Source: Synaphobranchus kaupii
Taxonomy: Eukaryota > Chordata > Actinopteri > Anguilliformes > Synaphobranchidae
Length of the DNA: 64,000 nucleotides
Direction of reading: 5' to 3'
Assembly (NCBI GenBank): GCA_029718625.1
Contig: CM056376.1
Coordinates: 29,294,424-29,358,423 of the forward strand
Positions within the stretch are counted from its first letter, which is position 1. Each line of letters opens with the position of its first letter. The position numbers and the translations under genes were made by a program. Under the pieces are notes generated by a model. It had not been told where the DNA came from. It saw nothing but the letters and a program-made list of their open reading frames with translations, and ran no database searches. Positions 36,538-47,700 of the stretch are shown in pieces.

Positions 36538-39226
36538 TGTACGCACAACACAAAACAGAAACCAATCATAAGGTCAGGTCAGGACCATGGACAGCACAGC
36601 AGGGCATTGAAACATAACAGTCACACTGAGTACCCAGTAACATCTCCCGGTTATTATTTATACATGGCCCAGTTATGTAAACTGCTTACAATGCTCTTCT
36701 ATCCTATTAGGAACACCATTAGAGAAATGTGATAATTGCATGTTCAGAACAGCTCATGGCACACTGCCACTCGCTCTCCAAATGAACAAATCAGAAATAA
36801 TTGGCTGCCGCCAAAGTCTTTCTTTAGAATGCCAAAGCACTGCTTAATACCTGCTCTCCAGCAGAGATGTATAACTTATCATTATGAGTAATTATAGCTG
36901 TTACAGTATGTCTGACACAGACAAACGTGCAGATACTGTAGCACAAGTGACAGGTGTGGAACACACCTGAGAACATCGCTGTGGAAACGATGGCTGTGAG
37001 GTCATGTATGTATTTGAACTATTTTAACTCTTTAGATGCTGGTAAAATTAGAAGGAAAACAAAATCAGTGATAGAATGATGTTACTAATCCCAAATGTAC
37101 AATCACATAAATACATTTTGTTATGAATATTGGTTACAATACATATTGAATTTAAACTTTTTTTGTCATGTTCAAGATTTGTCTTTATATTTTCTAAAGG
37201 GTTAAAGCTTTTTCAAATAATTGTTCGACCCAGGTATGTAAGTATACTAACTGTAATGGGAATAATTGTTCGACCCAGATATGTAAGCATACTACCTGTA
37301 ATGGGAATAATTATTCGAGCCAGATATGTAAGCATACTACCTGTAATGGGAATAATTGTTTGACCCAGATATGTAAGCATACTACCTGTAATGGGAATAA
37401 TTGTTCTCTAATTACTATAATTTAAACTACAATTTAACCTAATTAAAGACAGAGTGAGTGGGACATAATTATTTGGCTCAGCTCTGGTCAGTTGCTGCCA
37501 CCCAAAAACTCACCAGATGAGTGGGTCATCGTAGGGGGAGATGAAGACCCAGCCAGCATTGTTAGCCACTAACTGCTGCCCATATTCTATGCTCTCCTTC
37601 AGCTCCTGTAAAACAGAAATACAAATATAAATACAGAGACACCGTGAAGTTGCTAAATTTAATAAGTGCACACAAAACAAATAAATGCCACTCAAAATAG
37701 ACAGAGACACTTGGCTAAATAGCACTGGAGCACACAGCGCGTTTGGACACAGAGCCTTTACGTGGTGCCATAGCAACACGGCAAATTCAGCCAATGTGTA
37801 TGTAAACGGATTGTGTGTAAGGTTGTAATTGGTGGGGTGGGGGAACGGTAATGAAAGTGGGGCTCACCTTTCCGTGCACCAGCACAGTGGCCCCCTCATC
37901 CTTCAGTCTCTGCACGGTGAAATTGGGGGTGACGACAGGAACCACGATGGTGGCGGGTACCCCGAGTCGTCGGGCGGAGTAGGCGGCAGCCATGCCGGCG
38001 TTGCCCCCTGTAGCAGAGCGATGATTCACACGGGCATCACAACAGCTTTCTTATGCAGTCAGTTTTAAAACAGAATTTGAATCTGAGCGTGAGAACAGTA
38101 ATGCTTAATAATGCGTGTGGTAGGGTGTGCTGTATGTATGTAAATGACTTGAAGACATTTCTTTTGGATTGCACCATATTGTCTTCTGTATGTGACTGAC
38201 TAAATTGTGTTTTGTCTCTATTTTACTAATTGTTTTTAAACTGCTGAGTGCTCTGGTGTGAAGGCCACTATTTAAAAATAAATTTGATTGGTCGATTGAT
38301 TGATTAACCGGATAAGCTTGGTGAGGTGGCGAGCTGTGACTGGGTATTCACCTGAGCAACAGACAAATCTTTCACAGCCTCGTTCAGCCCACTGAAATAC
38401 AAAATGGGAGCAGAATGAACATGAGAGCCGTCTTTCACAGAAGAAGTACCCCCTTCCACCCTCTCCCTCCCTCCCTCCCTCCCTCCCTCCCACACACATT
38501 GTCTCCCTGCCAAATCAGCAGTTCCAATTAAGAAATTTCCTCAAACTGGTCTGGACTGGCCCATACTGGAACATGAACCCACTGTGTCCTTCACATACTG
38601 ACCTCCACCCTCCCACAATACCTTCTGTCCCAAACCCCCAACCTCTAAACCCAAACCCCCAACCTCTCCAAACCTTAATCTCTCCCAAACCCCTCCCAAC
38701 ATCTCCTTCCTGTCAGCCCAATGATCACTGTTAACCTCCTTCAACAGGAGTCTAGTAATTATACTATATATATTTTATTTGTATATTGTAAGTCCTGTCA
38801 CAATTCCAATATACAACGCTGCCATCAAGTATATTCTTCTATGAGTAGTTGTAACAATAGCAGTAGTAGAATTAGTAGTAGTAGTAGTTATAGTGACAGT
38901 CGTAGCACTAATAGTAGCCCTAGTAGCATTAGTAGTACTAGTAGTAGTAATAGCAGTATTAGTAGTAGTAATAGCAGTAGTAGTAGCAGCATTAATAGCA
39001 ATAGTATTAGCATTAGTCTTATGAATCTCAGGTCATCATGCGGTAAAGGCCAGTGACAGCAGTGGAGACTCACTGTTTTGCAGAGGTGTCCAATGCCTCG
39101 TATCTTAAAGGAGCCGGTGGGCTGCGAGGAATCCAGCTTCAGGTATATGGGGGTCCCGGCCAGTTTGGACAAAGGTAGAGACTCACGCAGAGGAGTGACC
39201 AGATGCAGGGGACCCTGGGAGTTCAT
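34400..39226 (-). CDS. sds: L-serine/L-threonine dehydratase (PLP enzyme), two frameshifts
   Basis: Coding exons in transcription order are 39226-39074, 38391-38352, 38007-37868, 37605-37514, 36462-36234, 35987-35863 and 34597-34400 (TGA at 34402-34400). They encode a fold-type II PLP enzyme of about 324 residues, close to the vertebrate SDS length. Landmarks are SQPTGSFKIRGIGH, whose Lys41 forms the Schiff base with PLP, GGNAGMAAAYSARRLGVPAT, the glycine loop SVGGGG that holds the PLP phosphate, DDEKILVEPA, and VVVVCGGNNISLAQL near the end. The enzyme deaminates serine or threonine to pyruvate or 2-oxobutyrate in the cytosol. Exon 36462-36234 and the last exon each contain one extra base compared with the expected frame, so as written no full protein is made. 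SDS versus SDSL is not fully resolved: VCCSGGNAG leans to SDSL, the C-terminus to SDS. Confidence 0.9.
34567..34568 (-). other. sds: One-base insertion in last sds exon
   Basis: The frame reads DDEKILVEPA and then needs CGAALAAVYS, but one extra T (two instead of one) shifts it. The expected sequence resumes in the next frame and runs cleanly to the stop. Confidence 0.88.
34620..34932. repeat. (GAGT)n microsatellite, about 78 units
   Basis: Near-perfect GAGT tetranucleotides lie about 23 bp from the acceptor of the last sds exon, forming (CTCA)n in the sds sense strand. Confidence 0.97.
35427..35480 (-). mobile_element. L2-type 3' tail remnant
   Basis: The minus strand reads CGTCGCTCTGGATAAGAGTG then TCTGCCAAGTGAATTAAATA, the conserved fish L2/SINE tail. 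It lies in an sds intron. Confidence 0.6.
36375..36380 (-). other. sds: One-base insertion in sds glycine-loop codons
   Basis: The sense strand has a run of six G where the conserved GGGGL reading needs five. Before the run the frame reads VVLSVGGGG; after it only a shifted frame continues with the expected CGVVEGLRRAGWEDVP-like sequence. Exon length (229 nt) fits its flanking phases only if one base is removed. Confidence 0.88.
36474..36534. repeat. (CA)n microsatellite beside sds acceptor
   Basis: (CA)n lies about 10 bp upstream, in sds direction, of the acceptor of exon 36462-36234. In sense orientation it is (TG)n leading to TTTATGTGTACAG. Confidence 0.9.
37213..37405. repeat. 43-bp minisatellite, four to five copies, in sds intron
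   Basis: Units of AATAATTGTTCGACCCAGAT with ATGTAAGCATACTACCTGTA ATGGG and few mismatches. Confidence 0.93.
38458..38492. repeat. (CCCT)n tract
   Basis: CTCCCTCCCTCCCTCCCTCC-type tetranucleotides in an sds intron. Confidence 0.9.
38830..39030. repeat. (AGT)n-type degenerate trinucleotide array
   Basis: AGTAGTAGTAGTTATAGT and AGTAATAGCAGTAGT-like units lie about 45 bp downstream of the sds donor at 39073. Confidence 0.9.
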
Positions 39227-39261
39227 GGCTGGACTGAGGGAATGTCGCACTGGAGAGAGAA

Positions 39262-39495
39262 CTAAGACTGTAAGTACCCGAGCTGATGGAGACATAACTA
39301 ACTCTGTAAGTACCCGAGCTGATGGAGACATAACTAACTCTGTACGTACCCGAGCTGATGGAGACATAACTAACTCTGTAAGTATCCGAGCTGATGGAGA
39401 TATAACTAACTCTGTAAGTACCCAAGCTGATGGACACATAACTAACTCTGTAAGTATCTGAGCTGATGGAGACATAACTAACTCTGTAAGTACCC
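39262..39495. repeat. 36-bp minisatellite in sds first intron, six to seven copies
   Basis: Units of CTCTGTAAGTACCCGAGCTG plus ATGGAGACATAACTAA. In sds sense orientation each unit contains GGTACTTACAG. Confidence 0.93.
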
Positions 39496-40027
39496 ATATC
39501 TATACTCTAAGTGATAGCCACAATATATATGTTTACAATAAGAATTTGTTATTGGTAAGGACAAAGGTGTTTTAGATAATTGAAGAGTGTTTTTCCACTT
39601 TTACCAATTTTGAGAAAATCAACATTTTTATTTTAAATTGGTGGGGTTTTTGCATGAAAAATCACATCTTTACACTTAAATCCCTAAGAATAATCGTGCA
39701 AAACTGCAAATATCTAAACATTTATCAGAAAACGTATACCCACCTTGAAAAATATCGATTGTCAAAACTGGATTTAGTGAGGTTTGGAAAAACACTCTTC
39801 AAATGGTCTATGCACATTCAATCCTAATATGCAATCGTCACAATATATATTTTACAATAAAATTTTGGTTCATGGCAAGGACAATCGGTGTTTTGGATAA
39901 TTGTCCCTAATACTATTCCTTAAAAATTATTACCAATCTATTAATCTAGCAGCTGTTTCCATGTTTAAAATGAATATATGGTATATACCATTTATTTTTT
40001 TAAAATTAAATACAAATGTTCTCTTAC

Positions 40028-40108
40028 CTGAGTAGTCGGAAGACGAAATGAGGTAAGCCCTCTCAGTACCGCCAGGAATCCTCTCCTGCTTTAAACAGCT
40101 CAGCACTT
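40028..40108 (-). other. sds: sds non-coding first exon
   Basis: The exon ends with the donor CGACTACTCAG|GTAAGA at 40028/40027 and would splice to the acceptor CCCTCAG before 39233, seven bases upstream of the start codon. The 5' limit is estimated from the TATA box. No coding part is proposed. Confidence 0.55.
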
Positions 40109-40132
40109 TCCTGTCACCAGGCGTCCTGGCGT

Positions 40133-40139
40133 CTTTATA
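40133..40139 (-). promoter_or_regulatory. sds: TATA box of sds
   Basis: TATAAAG on the minus strand sits in a GC-rich context, about 30 bp upstream of the inferred transcription start and about 105 bp upstream of the first donor. A TATA promoter fits a tissue-restricted metabolic gene; expression is inference. Confidence 0.6.
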
Positions 40140-40239
40140 GGCCGCGCGGAGGGGTATTCCCTCAGCAGCCAATCCTCTGCCAGATTGACAGGCACACCTC
40201 CGGCCCAAATCTCGCCCCGCTTCTTGGAGGACTTGACAG

Positions 40240-42479
40240 GTGGGCGATTCGGGGTTTGAAGGGAGCACGCCTTTTAAAAAGACAAATTTAGCTGTCATAC
40301 TCAAAGAGATACATATTTGGAGTAAATATTTTGTTGTTTGGTAAATAAAAAATAGATCGATGTTTGTATTTGAATACTGCACATCGTCCGTGAAGTAGAT
40401 CAATTGTATAATGTATACAATTAGCCTACCAATAAGTATTTGACAGGTAGGCTACTGGCCAGTCGTTGATTTGGCTTCTATGAAATATCACCGAGGTTAA
40501 GAAAAATTACATCGAACCGTGTATGTTAGCGTATCAGTCGTTCACTACGCAAGCCACTGCGAAATTCATGAGAAGTAAAGCTTTTTCTTTACATTGAATA
40601 AAACGACAGAGACGTCCTAGAACATGTCTATGTTCCATTGATATGAGGCAGAACCCGAAACGTGTAATTTCCCTTCCTCTGTATTTTGCTCATAAGTTAA
40701 CCGCTTGCTGGTGATTCAATTTCGGAACATTATAAGTCAAAGTTATCGTGCCAGTATAACATTTATTTCTATGATGTACTATACCCAAACGAATTTTAAC
40801 ATTGGTCAGGTTAATCTCGTATATGTCCGATCGTTAAAGTCTGTAGGCTACATCGATTAATTTTATGTGGAGACGGTATGTGCAGAATGTACAAGGGAAC
40901 GCTAAAGGTAACCCACTGTTCCATTACCAAAAGAGACGCTTCTATTTTGGCACCTCAGTCACTACCAAAAGCGGGTCGTTAGTGCTGCACAGCCAGGCGC
41001 GTAGCCTCGGCTCAGCGGGTGGAAATGTCAAGGAACCGCAAACCTGATCGGTCCGGCTGAGTCCAGAGTCGAGGGGAGGGCAGGCGAGGGGAGGGGTACA
41101 AGGCGGCGGGGGGGGGTCTTGTGCTGGGGGCCCAACCATTATGATGTAAACCTTTTCTTCCTCGTTCCCAGACCCCGTTCCAGTTCGAAATCGGTCACGT
41201 AAAGAAAACAATGTTCCGCAAACCACCCCAAACCAGTTCTCTATATAAAACCATGAATTAGACTTGGAAGACGGAAAAAAAAAATGGTGGCAGCCATAAT
41301 AGGAGAAAGAAGTTTAGCCTACATTACCTTGGAGACAGCTGTGTTGCTTGATTAAAATGTGAATAAAAGATGCGTTGTAATGTGAAGGCGAAAGGCACAA
41401 GTGTTATTTTACAACACTGGAACAAACATTAAATAAGCTTACGTCACTTAAAAAAGATTAAACATTGATTTATTCCAAACATTTCCGATGATAAAATGCA
41501 AGATATTTGAATGACTGCCGGAAACATGAAGAAAACTAGGCTAGGGCCTACTTCTTGTTCACACGTTAGATTTAATTTATAAAGTTGATGCTAGATACAG
41601 GTAGGCTACATTTCTCCATTGAGAAAAACCTTGCATGAGCCTTGCATGATCCTTAAACTTGACGAGTAATATCACAAACAGTGAGAATAACCGGAAAGCG
41701 TAAGTATTAGACTGCAGTCCAGAGAGTGATGTAATCACAAAATATAAACGACAACGCAACTGGAAAAACTCCATTGTTATAGTGTAACAGGTATACCCGA
41801 GTCAGTCGATGAGATATGATTTATTCATGACCAGAATAGTCTAATTAACTAAATTTAAATTGTGGCAACCTAAAGTTACGCATTTATTCCACATATAGAA
41901 CATTCAACAAGGTTCAATTTAGTTGTTATCACATAATTGAATTGTGCGTTTACTGGCTATTTAACGTAATATATTTGCGTCATATTTTTACATTTACTAC
42001 GAATAGGCTGACTACAATTTTGAAAATGTATTTGGCTATAATTCCCTTCACCCTATCAGTTCACTCCAAATTATTATCTTCATGAATAAATAAGCAAATA
42101 AATGAATTAATTTCTAAAGGAACGCATCGATTTTTACCCGCCCCTAAGCGTACCATCCTGTTCCATTTTCACATATAGATTTAGCTATGGACTTAGACTA
42201 AGTGAAACTTCTCTGTTGGTATTACGCCTGATGTTCCTGGGGAAGACGTTATGAGTAAAGTTTTTAGTTGTATAAGGAAGACTAATCATAGGCTATCCTA
42301 GATACACTCTCGCTGCATTGTGAATTTTTTTTCTTGACGTTTAACAGGAAGTTGGATGATCAGTCAGGCCTGTGAGACTGCTTATCAGAGCAATGTAATA
42401 GTTCATCCTTGAATTTAGAACGGTTATGGCTAAACAATGATCACAAACCGACGTCAATCCCTTTAATTAACATCTCCAC
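40240..42479. other. Region upstream of sds with no recognised gene
   Basis: Mostly AT-rich unique-looking sequence. Short reading frames at 40865-41047 and 41577-41774 show no family motif. A poly-G run is at 41106-41116. Nothing else is supported. Confidence 0.5.
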
Positions 42480-43250
42480 CTTCACCTTCAACTCCTGCCT
42501 CTCTCAGTCTCTTGACTCATTATGTCCTCTTGTCTCCAAACCAGCCCGATCATCACCCCCTGCCTGTGGCTGACGGATTCTCTCCGATCCAGCAGAACCA
42601 CGCTGCAAGCTTTTATAGTCAAAAATTAATGCATGTATGTCTAACCCACGTAAACTGTTTTCCACCTTCTCTTCCCTGCTGATCCCTCCTCCACCCCCCT
42701 CACCCTCTTCCCTCTCTGCAGATGACTTCCTGATCCACTTTGAGGAGAAGGTAGCCATGATCCGAAACTCCTTCACACATCTGGTGACGCCCCATATCCC
42801 CCATCATGAACCCACTGCTTACACTTTCGTCCTTTAAGACTCTGGAGGACACAGATGTACTCCAACTTGTAACACACCAGTGTGCAACCACCTGCTCACT
42901 GGACCCCATCCCTTCAGCAGTTATACTGATGACACTCAACTCTTCCTCTCTTTCCCTCCCTCTACCCCACAGGTAAAGGAGAGGATATCTGCTTGCCTGG
43001 CTGACATCTCTGTGTGGATGTCGGCCATCACCTTAAGCTCAACTTCGACAAAACTGAGCTGCTCTTCATGCCATACAAGACCTCCCCGCTTCTATACCTG
43101 TCCATCACCGTTGATGGAACCATGGTGACCGCCTCCAGCTCTGCAAGGAACCTGGGGGTGGTCCTGGACCACCTACTCAACCCAACTTCTTGTCCAGACC
43201 ATGGTCACCTCACGTCTGGACTACTGCAACTCCCTTCTCACAAGCGGCGG
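42480..43250 (+). mobile_element. L2-type LINE reverse-transcriptase fragment
   Basis: In broken frames the plus strand encodes KLFSTFSSLLIPPPPPSPSS, ADDFLIHFEEKVAMIRNSF, SSYTDDTQLFLSFPPSTPQV (the YxDD catalytic motif), HHLKLNFDKTELLFMPYKTS and SARNLGVVLDHLLN. This order is typical of fish L2 reverse transcriptase. Deletions join distant parts near 42895 and 43185. Confidence 0.82.
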
Positions 43251-43293
43251 GGCTAGGGGGTGCCCCCCCCCCCCCCCCCTGCACTGAAGCCTT

Positions 43294-43491
43294 ATGCAAA
43301 TACTTGTACTTGAAACGTTCAGACAGTTTTGCATACTTCCGGGTAGGAGAGGAGTGGTAGTGGGGGAGTGGAGGGGTGCGTCCCAATATTCTTCACTCCC
43401 CACCTCCCTTCCTCCACTCCCCCACTACCACTCCTCTCCTACCTGGAAATATGCAAAGCTGCCTGAACGTTTTGAGTACAAGTATTTGCAT
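43294..43491. repeat. Hairpin-forming inverted repeat
   Basis: The left arm (43294-43376) and the complement of the right arm (43412-43491) both start ATGCAAATACTTGTACT and continue through AGGAGAGGAGTGGTAGTGGG. Only a few mismatches occur over about 80 bp, and the loop is about 35 bp. It is either a foldback/MITE type element or a hairpin RNA source. Confidence 0.85.
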
Positions 43492-44380
43492 GTGTCGAGA
43501 CATTAATTAATATATAACCATTAATACGTAATTAAGATGTAATCAGCAACATTACAATTCCAACAACTATTAAGTCCATTCTTGAAATGATTAGGTTGAA
43601 TCATGAGAAGGCCTACAAAAAGTATTGAGATGACACAAGACGTTTTAGACTATTGTAGTCAGTTAGTGTTTAACACATATGCAGCAATATTTTCATCTAG
43701 CAAAATGATGAATAGGCCTATGCCATTTGGATTTTTCCGTCAAAACTTCTACAAATGGGTAAATGACTGGAAATTCTCGGATAAGGCAACCCATGCACTT
43801 CTTGTAAGTTTAATCACTACAGCAGTGAAGTTAACACAGTCAACAAACTACGTTTTCTGTGAGAAATGTATTGTTGAGCTCCCGTGCACGCACTGCGGTC
43901 TAACGCTCCATTTTGCCTTCCCTATAAGAACAAGGCTATACAGCCATATATTAGGTTATATTGTCCCCCCCACCTCCCCCGACTATGTATGTATTAGGCT
44001 ATAGTTTTTTTAATGAGCATCATAGATTTTGTGCATTGCCGTTATTTAAAAAGTTCTTATTACGTGAATAAATACATCAGAAAACAACCAATAGGCCTAT
44101 CAATTTTTTTTCAATGTGCGATAAGGGGATAGACGGACGCACAGCCATTGAGAATTGAATCTCGTCGTTTGTTGAGCTTGGACGCCTTTTTCAAGTACGT
44201 CTCTAATAATAACGGGTTTTTAAGCACTCTGGTTTCTTGCATACTAAGTAGCACATACTTTTTAGTGCACCTGGAAGTACATACTTTCACATACATGAGT
44301 ATGCAAGTATGCAATTTGAGGCACAGCCAAAGTGACATACATACTCAGAAAAAAATCTATTAAAACCTGATAGATGTGGC
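43492..44380. other. Unassigned intergenic sequence
   Basis: A 133-codon open frame at 43603-44004 has no recognisable domain. It includes a CEKCIVELPCTHCG stretch that resembles a zinc ribbon by chance or ancestry, but no splice or promoter evidence supports it. Confidence 0.35.
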
Positions 44381-44411
44381 TGACCCGGCCAACTTTTGAC
44401 TAGCACTGTAT
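44381..44411. mobile_element. Tc1-like terminal repeat, right end
   Basis: CCAACTTTTGACTAGCACTG followed by TA matches the right terminus of Tc1-like elements. No matching left end or transposase was found nearby. Confidence 0.45.
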
Positions 44412-44497
44412 GTACACAGAGATGGGTATAGAAGTTCATGAATCCAATAAATTAATGTAAAGAATTATCTGGCCTTTGTCTCTCTCTTGCATACGTA

Positions 44498-44650
44498 CAG
44501 TAAAAGTCAAAAGTTTGAGTACACCTACAAAGCCAGGTTTTTAATTATTATTTATGGTTTGAAATGTATAAACATGTGAACACTTTCAAAGTACACAATG
44601 TGAAGAATTCTGTCTTTTGTCATACAATACCTCTTTGTAGAGGCTGTTGT
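44498..44650. mobile_element. Tc1-like terminal repeat, left end
   Basis: CAGTAAAAGTCAAAAGTTTG then AGTACACCTACAAAG resembles the common fish Tc1 left terminus CAGTxxxAGTCAAAAGTTTG. Only the end region remains. Confidence 0.45.
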
Positions 44651-45689
44651 GATTTGTTCAGGTGCTTGGAATGCCATTGGTTCATTAAATTAATTTGGTT
44701 CATTAAAAATTAATCCAAAACCAAATGCATTTGATATGTAAAATCAAAATGAACCAAATCCAATGGTTCAATCCCAGCTAGATAACTGCTGAGTGAAACC
44801 AGGAACAGTGCTTTTTACATCACTCCATGTTCCAGATATTGGGTGGTTCATACTCAGTTAGCCAGCTTTGTGGAACACCACCCCCCTGAACATTTGCTTT
44901 CATGATGCTAACACTCATTATAAGCTAGTCAGATGCACTGAATATTATTTAATCTAGTCCACCACTGCCTGAATTAATTCACTGGGTTCGTAAGGGTGTG
45001 TTTATTTAAGATATATGTTTGAATGGATGGGTAGTACTGCCTGGTCCTTAGTGTACCAAATATTGTAGTTATGTGTTGTAGGCACCTAAAATAGCCTTTT
45101 CTCTAGTTGGAACACAGTTTATGTTCATATTCTGTGCCACCCCAATGTGACTACTGGTCCCATCCTGGCCACCCCATTGATAATTTCCTTGCTCTGCCAC
45201 TGAACACACGGAAGCCGAATTGACTCGACTGGTGGGTCTTGAGTGAGTTATCTTGTGACCAAACATTTTAAGCTTCCCTTGGTGAAACCAAGCCCATACT
45301 GAAATAGTACTACGGTCTAAAAATAGCAACACAACCCAGGCTCCCACAAACGTATTTTTTGCAGCTGTAAAGATGCAAATTAAATAAAATAACTTAATTT
45401 TAATGTGTTTATAGAACATCGTTTCTATTTAAAAAATAATCATAAAAAAAAAAAAAAAAACCTACAGTGGCCAGAATCAAATTTGAGTTTTTTTTTCTTT
45501 AACACATTTCAAGTAGCCTAGATCAAAACTAGGACAGACCCAATAGGATAAGAAGAAAGGGTATCGCTTTAGTAATTGCTTTGAAATCAGGGCAGTTCAG
45601 TGAGATCTGAACGACACTTAGCCAGAGGAGTTTCATCTTTCGAGGTTAAAGGAGGTAATAAAGCAGAGATACCTGGCACAGTATTCTAG

Positions 45690-46015
45690 CTACATTTATT
45701 GCTGAGCTCATGAATGGCAGTGCCTAAATACTTGTAGGTTTTGATACACTCACCTTTGTCCTTTGATCACAGTCTGAGGGGGCGAAATTTGTTGCCCTCG
45801 AAAATCTATACGCATTTTTCATTTTTGAAAATAATTGTCACACCACATTACCTGCTGTGGGAGACAATACAAGAGTGTCATCTGAAAACTTCAGAATATG
45901 TCTGAAGTACATGGTGTGTAGTACAGAATGTGTAGTACAGTAGATGGTGGCTTGTGCAGTCGTTGGTTTATATCATATACAGGAGGGGAGAGAGGACACA
46001 GCCCTGTGGGGAACC
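45690..46015 (-). mobile_element. LINE reverse-transcriptase fragment
   Basis: The minus strand, with frame breaks, reads TGSPQGCVLSPLLY, TNDCTS, FSDDT-like and YKYLGTAIHELSNK. These are consecutive reverse-transcriptase motifs as in the LINE at 12.5 kb. It ends against the Penelope-like element. Confidence 0.6.
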
Positions 46016-46024
46016 GGTGGAGGT

Positions 46025-47700
46025 GGTTTACATGCCATCATACAGACACTAGTAGAAAACAAATTCATCACTAAAAAACAAAGTTTTTACCTGTGGGGAG
46101 AGGACAACCCGAGACCTATGATTTTTTACCTCCTCCCTAAAATACACAAGCCACCAGTATCCTGGAGCATACCATATGAGGTCCCAGCAGGGAGGCCTGT
46201 TATTTCAGACTGCAACAGCGAATCCTATAGGATAGCTGAATACTTAGATTTTTTTCTGAACCCACTGTCCACAAAACACAAAAGCTACATCAAAGACACA
46301 TATGATTTCATAAACAAAATAAAAAACTCCAAAATACCAGAAGAAGCCATCCTGTTCACCATAGACATACTGTAGATAGTCTATACACCAACATAAACAC
46401 AGCAGCGGGATTAACAGCGGTAAAAACATGGATGGAAAAGTACCTGGACAACAATCGACCGGATACAATCCTCCTGCAATTACTGGAGATAAGCCTCACC
46501 AAAAATTACTTTGAATTCTTCTTACAGCACAGCTATGGGCAAAATATTTGCACCGGCTTATGCCAACATTTACATGGCACATTGGGAGGAGACTGTTTTT
46601 GAAAAATGTCCCAAACTTCCCAATAATTATTTTAGGTATTTAGATGACATCTGGGGTACATGGACACATAGCTCAGAAGATTTCAAACACTTAATTCAGA
46701 TCCTCAACACGCACCATACATTTATCACAATTAAACACACCACACACTATGAACATATAGATTTTTTGGACACTACCACATACAAGGGGCCCTCATTTCC
46801 CCAAACACACACATTAGACACTAAAGTTTTCTTTAAAGACACACATGCACTCTTACACAAGGACAGTCTCCACCCGAAACATACATTCAGAGGCCTGATT
46901 AAATCCCAATTGCTAAGGTTCAACAGAATCTGCACACAGATTACAGACTTTGAGGAGGCTACCAAAACCCTCTTCAATGCATTAAAACCAAGGGGGTATT
47001 CCAGATCATTCCTCAGACAGATTCGGAAAACCTTCTTGGCTACGAAACAACAGGACACTAGAAAAATAATTCCACTTATCACCACCTACTCGACATTCAG
47101 CCAAATAGCGAACAGAAAAATTAAACGGAACCTGGCCAGGATTCTGCAAAACACAGACTTGCTTCAAGAATACAAAATCGTTTCGGCCTACAAAAAACAC
47201 AAAAACCTTAAGAATCATCTGGTAAGTAGTAAACTACCGGAAATCAACATTTTACCCACACAAGGCCCGATATTTTATAAACAGGCCACTACAGTGAAAA
47301 ACAACACTACAAACACAACACACCTTATTAAACAAACACTCACAGTTAACACATATAACTGCATATATGTCATAAAGTGCAAACACTGCGACATAAAATA
47401 TGTAGGAGAGACAGGAAATACAATCAAGACCAGATTGGCACAACACATATATAACATAAGAAATCATAGGAAAACAGACACACACATAGTGGCTCATTTC
47501 CTACACTATGGACTTGAAGCAGTAGAAATATCGGGCCTCCATTCAAACATTAACTGGACACAAGAGGACAGACGTAGGACAGAAAGACATTGGATTAGAA
47601 AACTCAACACCATATTCCCAGGCGGATTAAACAAACGCTGGTAAAACTTCAATACAAGAGGGACCAAATTCTTCCTACATATTAAAGGCTGCAGTACACT
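46025..47700 (+). mobile_element. Penelope-like retroelement (RT plus GIY-YIG), 5'-truncated
   Basis: The sense strand encodes a reverse transcriptase: PRPMIFYLLPKIHKP, VPAGRPVISDCNSESYRIAE, TAMGKIFAPAYANIYMAHWE and catalytic YLDD. A C-terminal GIY-YIG nuclease follows. This domain pair defines Penelope-like elements. Frame shifts near 46375 and 46530 split the RT, while 46511-47644 is open for 377 codons. The call rests on motifs; subfamily is not resolved. Confidence 0.88.
46511..47644 (+). CDS. Penelope-like RT C-terminal part with GIY-YIG endonuclease
   Basis: The 377-codon frame starts within RT motif 4 (GKIFAPAYANIYM). It carries the polymerase Asp pair in RYLDDIWG (about residues 43-50) and the thumb region, then a GIY-YIG nuclease at about residues 285-377. 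Nuclease motifs are CIYVIKCKHCDIKYVGETGN (the IYV and YVG halves, with a CxxC between), the catalytic Arg in KTRLAQH, and a Glu-containing RTERHWIRKLN. The stop is at 47642-47644. The first residues before MGK read SSYSTA, so the frame is open by chance there and the annotated start is not a real initiation site. Confidence 0.85.
   Translation: MNSSYSTAMGKIFAPAYANIYMAHWEETVFEKCPKLPNNYFRYLDDIWGTWTHSSEDFKHLIQILNTHHTFITIKHTTHYEHIDFLDTTTYKGPSFPQTHTLDTKVFFKDTHALLHKDSLHPKHTFRGLIKSQLLRFNRICTQITDFEEATKTLFNALKPRGYSRSFLRQIRKTFLATKQQDTRKIIPLITTYSTFSQIANRKIKRNLARILQNTDLLQEYKIVSAYKKHKNLKNHLVSSKLPEINILPTQGPIFYKQATTVKNNTTNTTHLIKQTLTVNTYNCIYVIKCKHCDIKYVGETGNTIKTRLAQHIYNIRNHRKTDTHIVAHFLHYGLEAVEISGLHSNINWTQEDRRRTERHWIRKLNTIFPGGLNKRW

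Noticed and set aside
43603..44004. A 133-codon frame with CxxC pairs as a zinc-binding protein gene
   Set aside because: No recognised family, no promoter or splice evidence, and it is surrounded by repeat-rich sequence.
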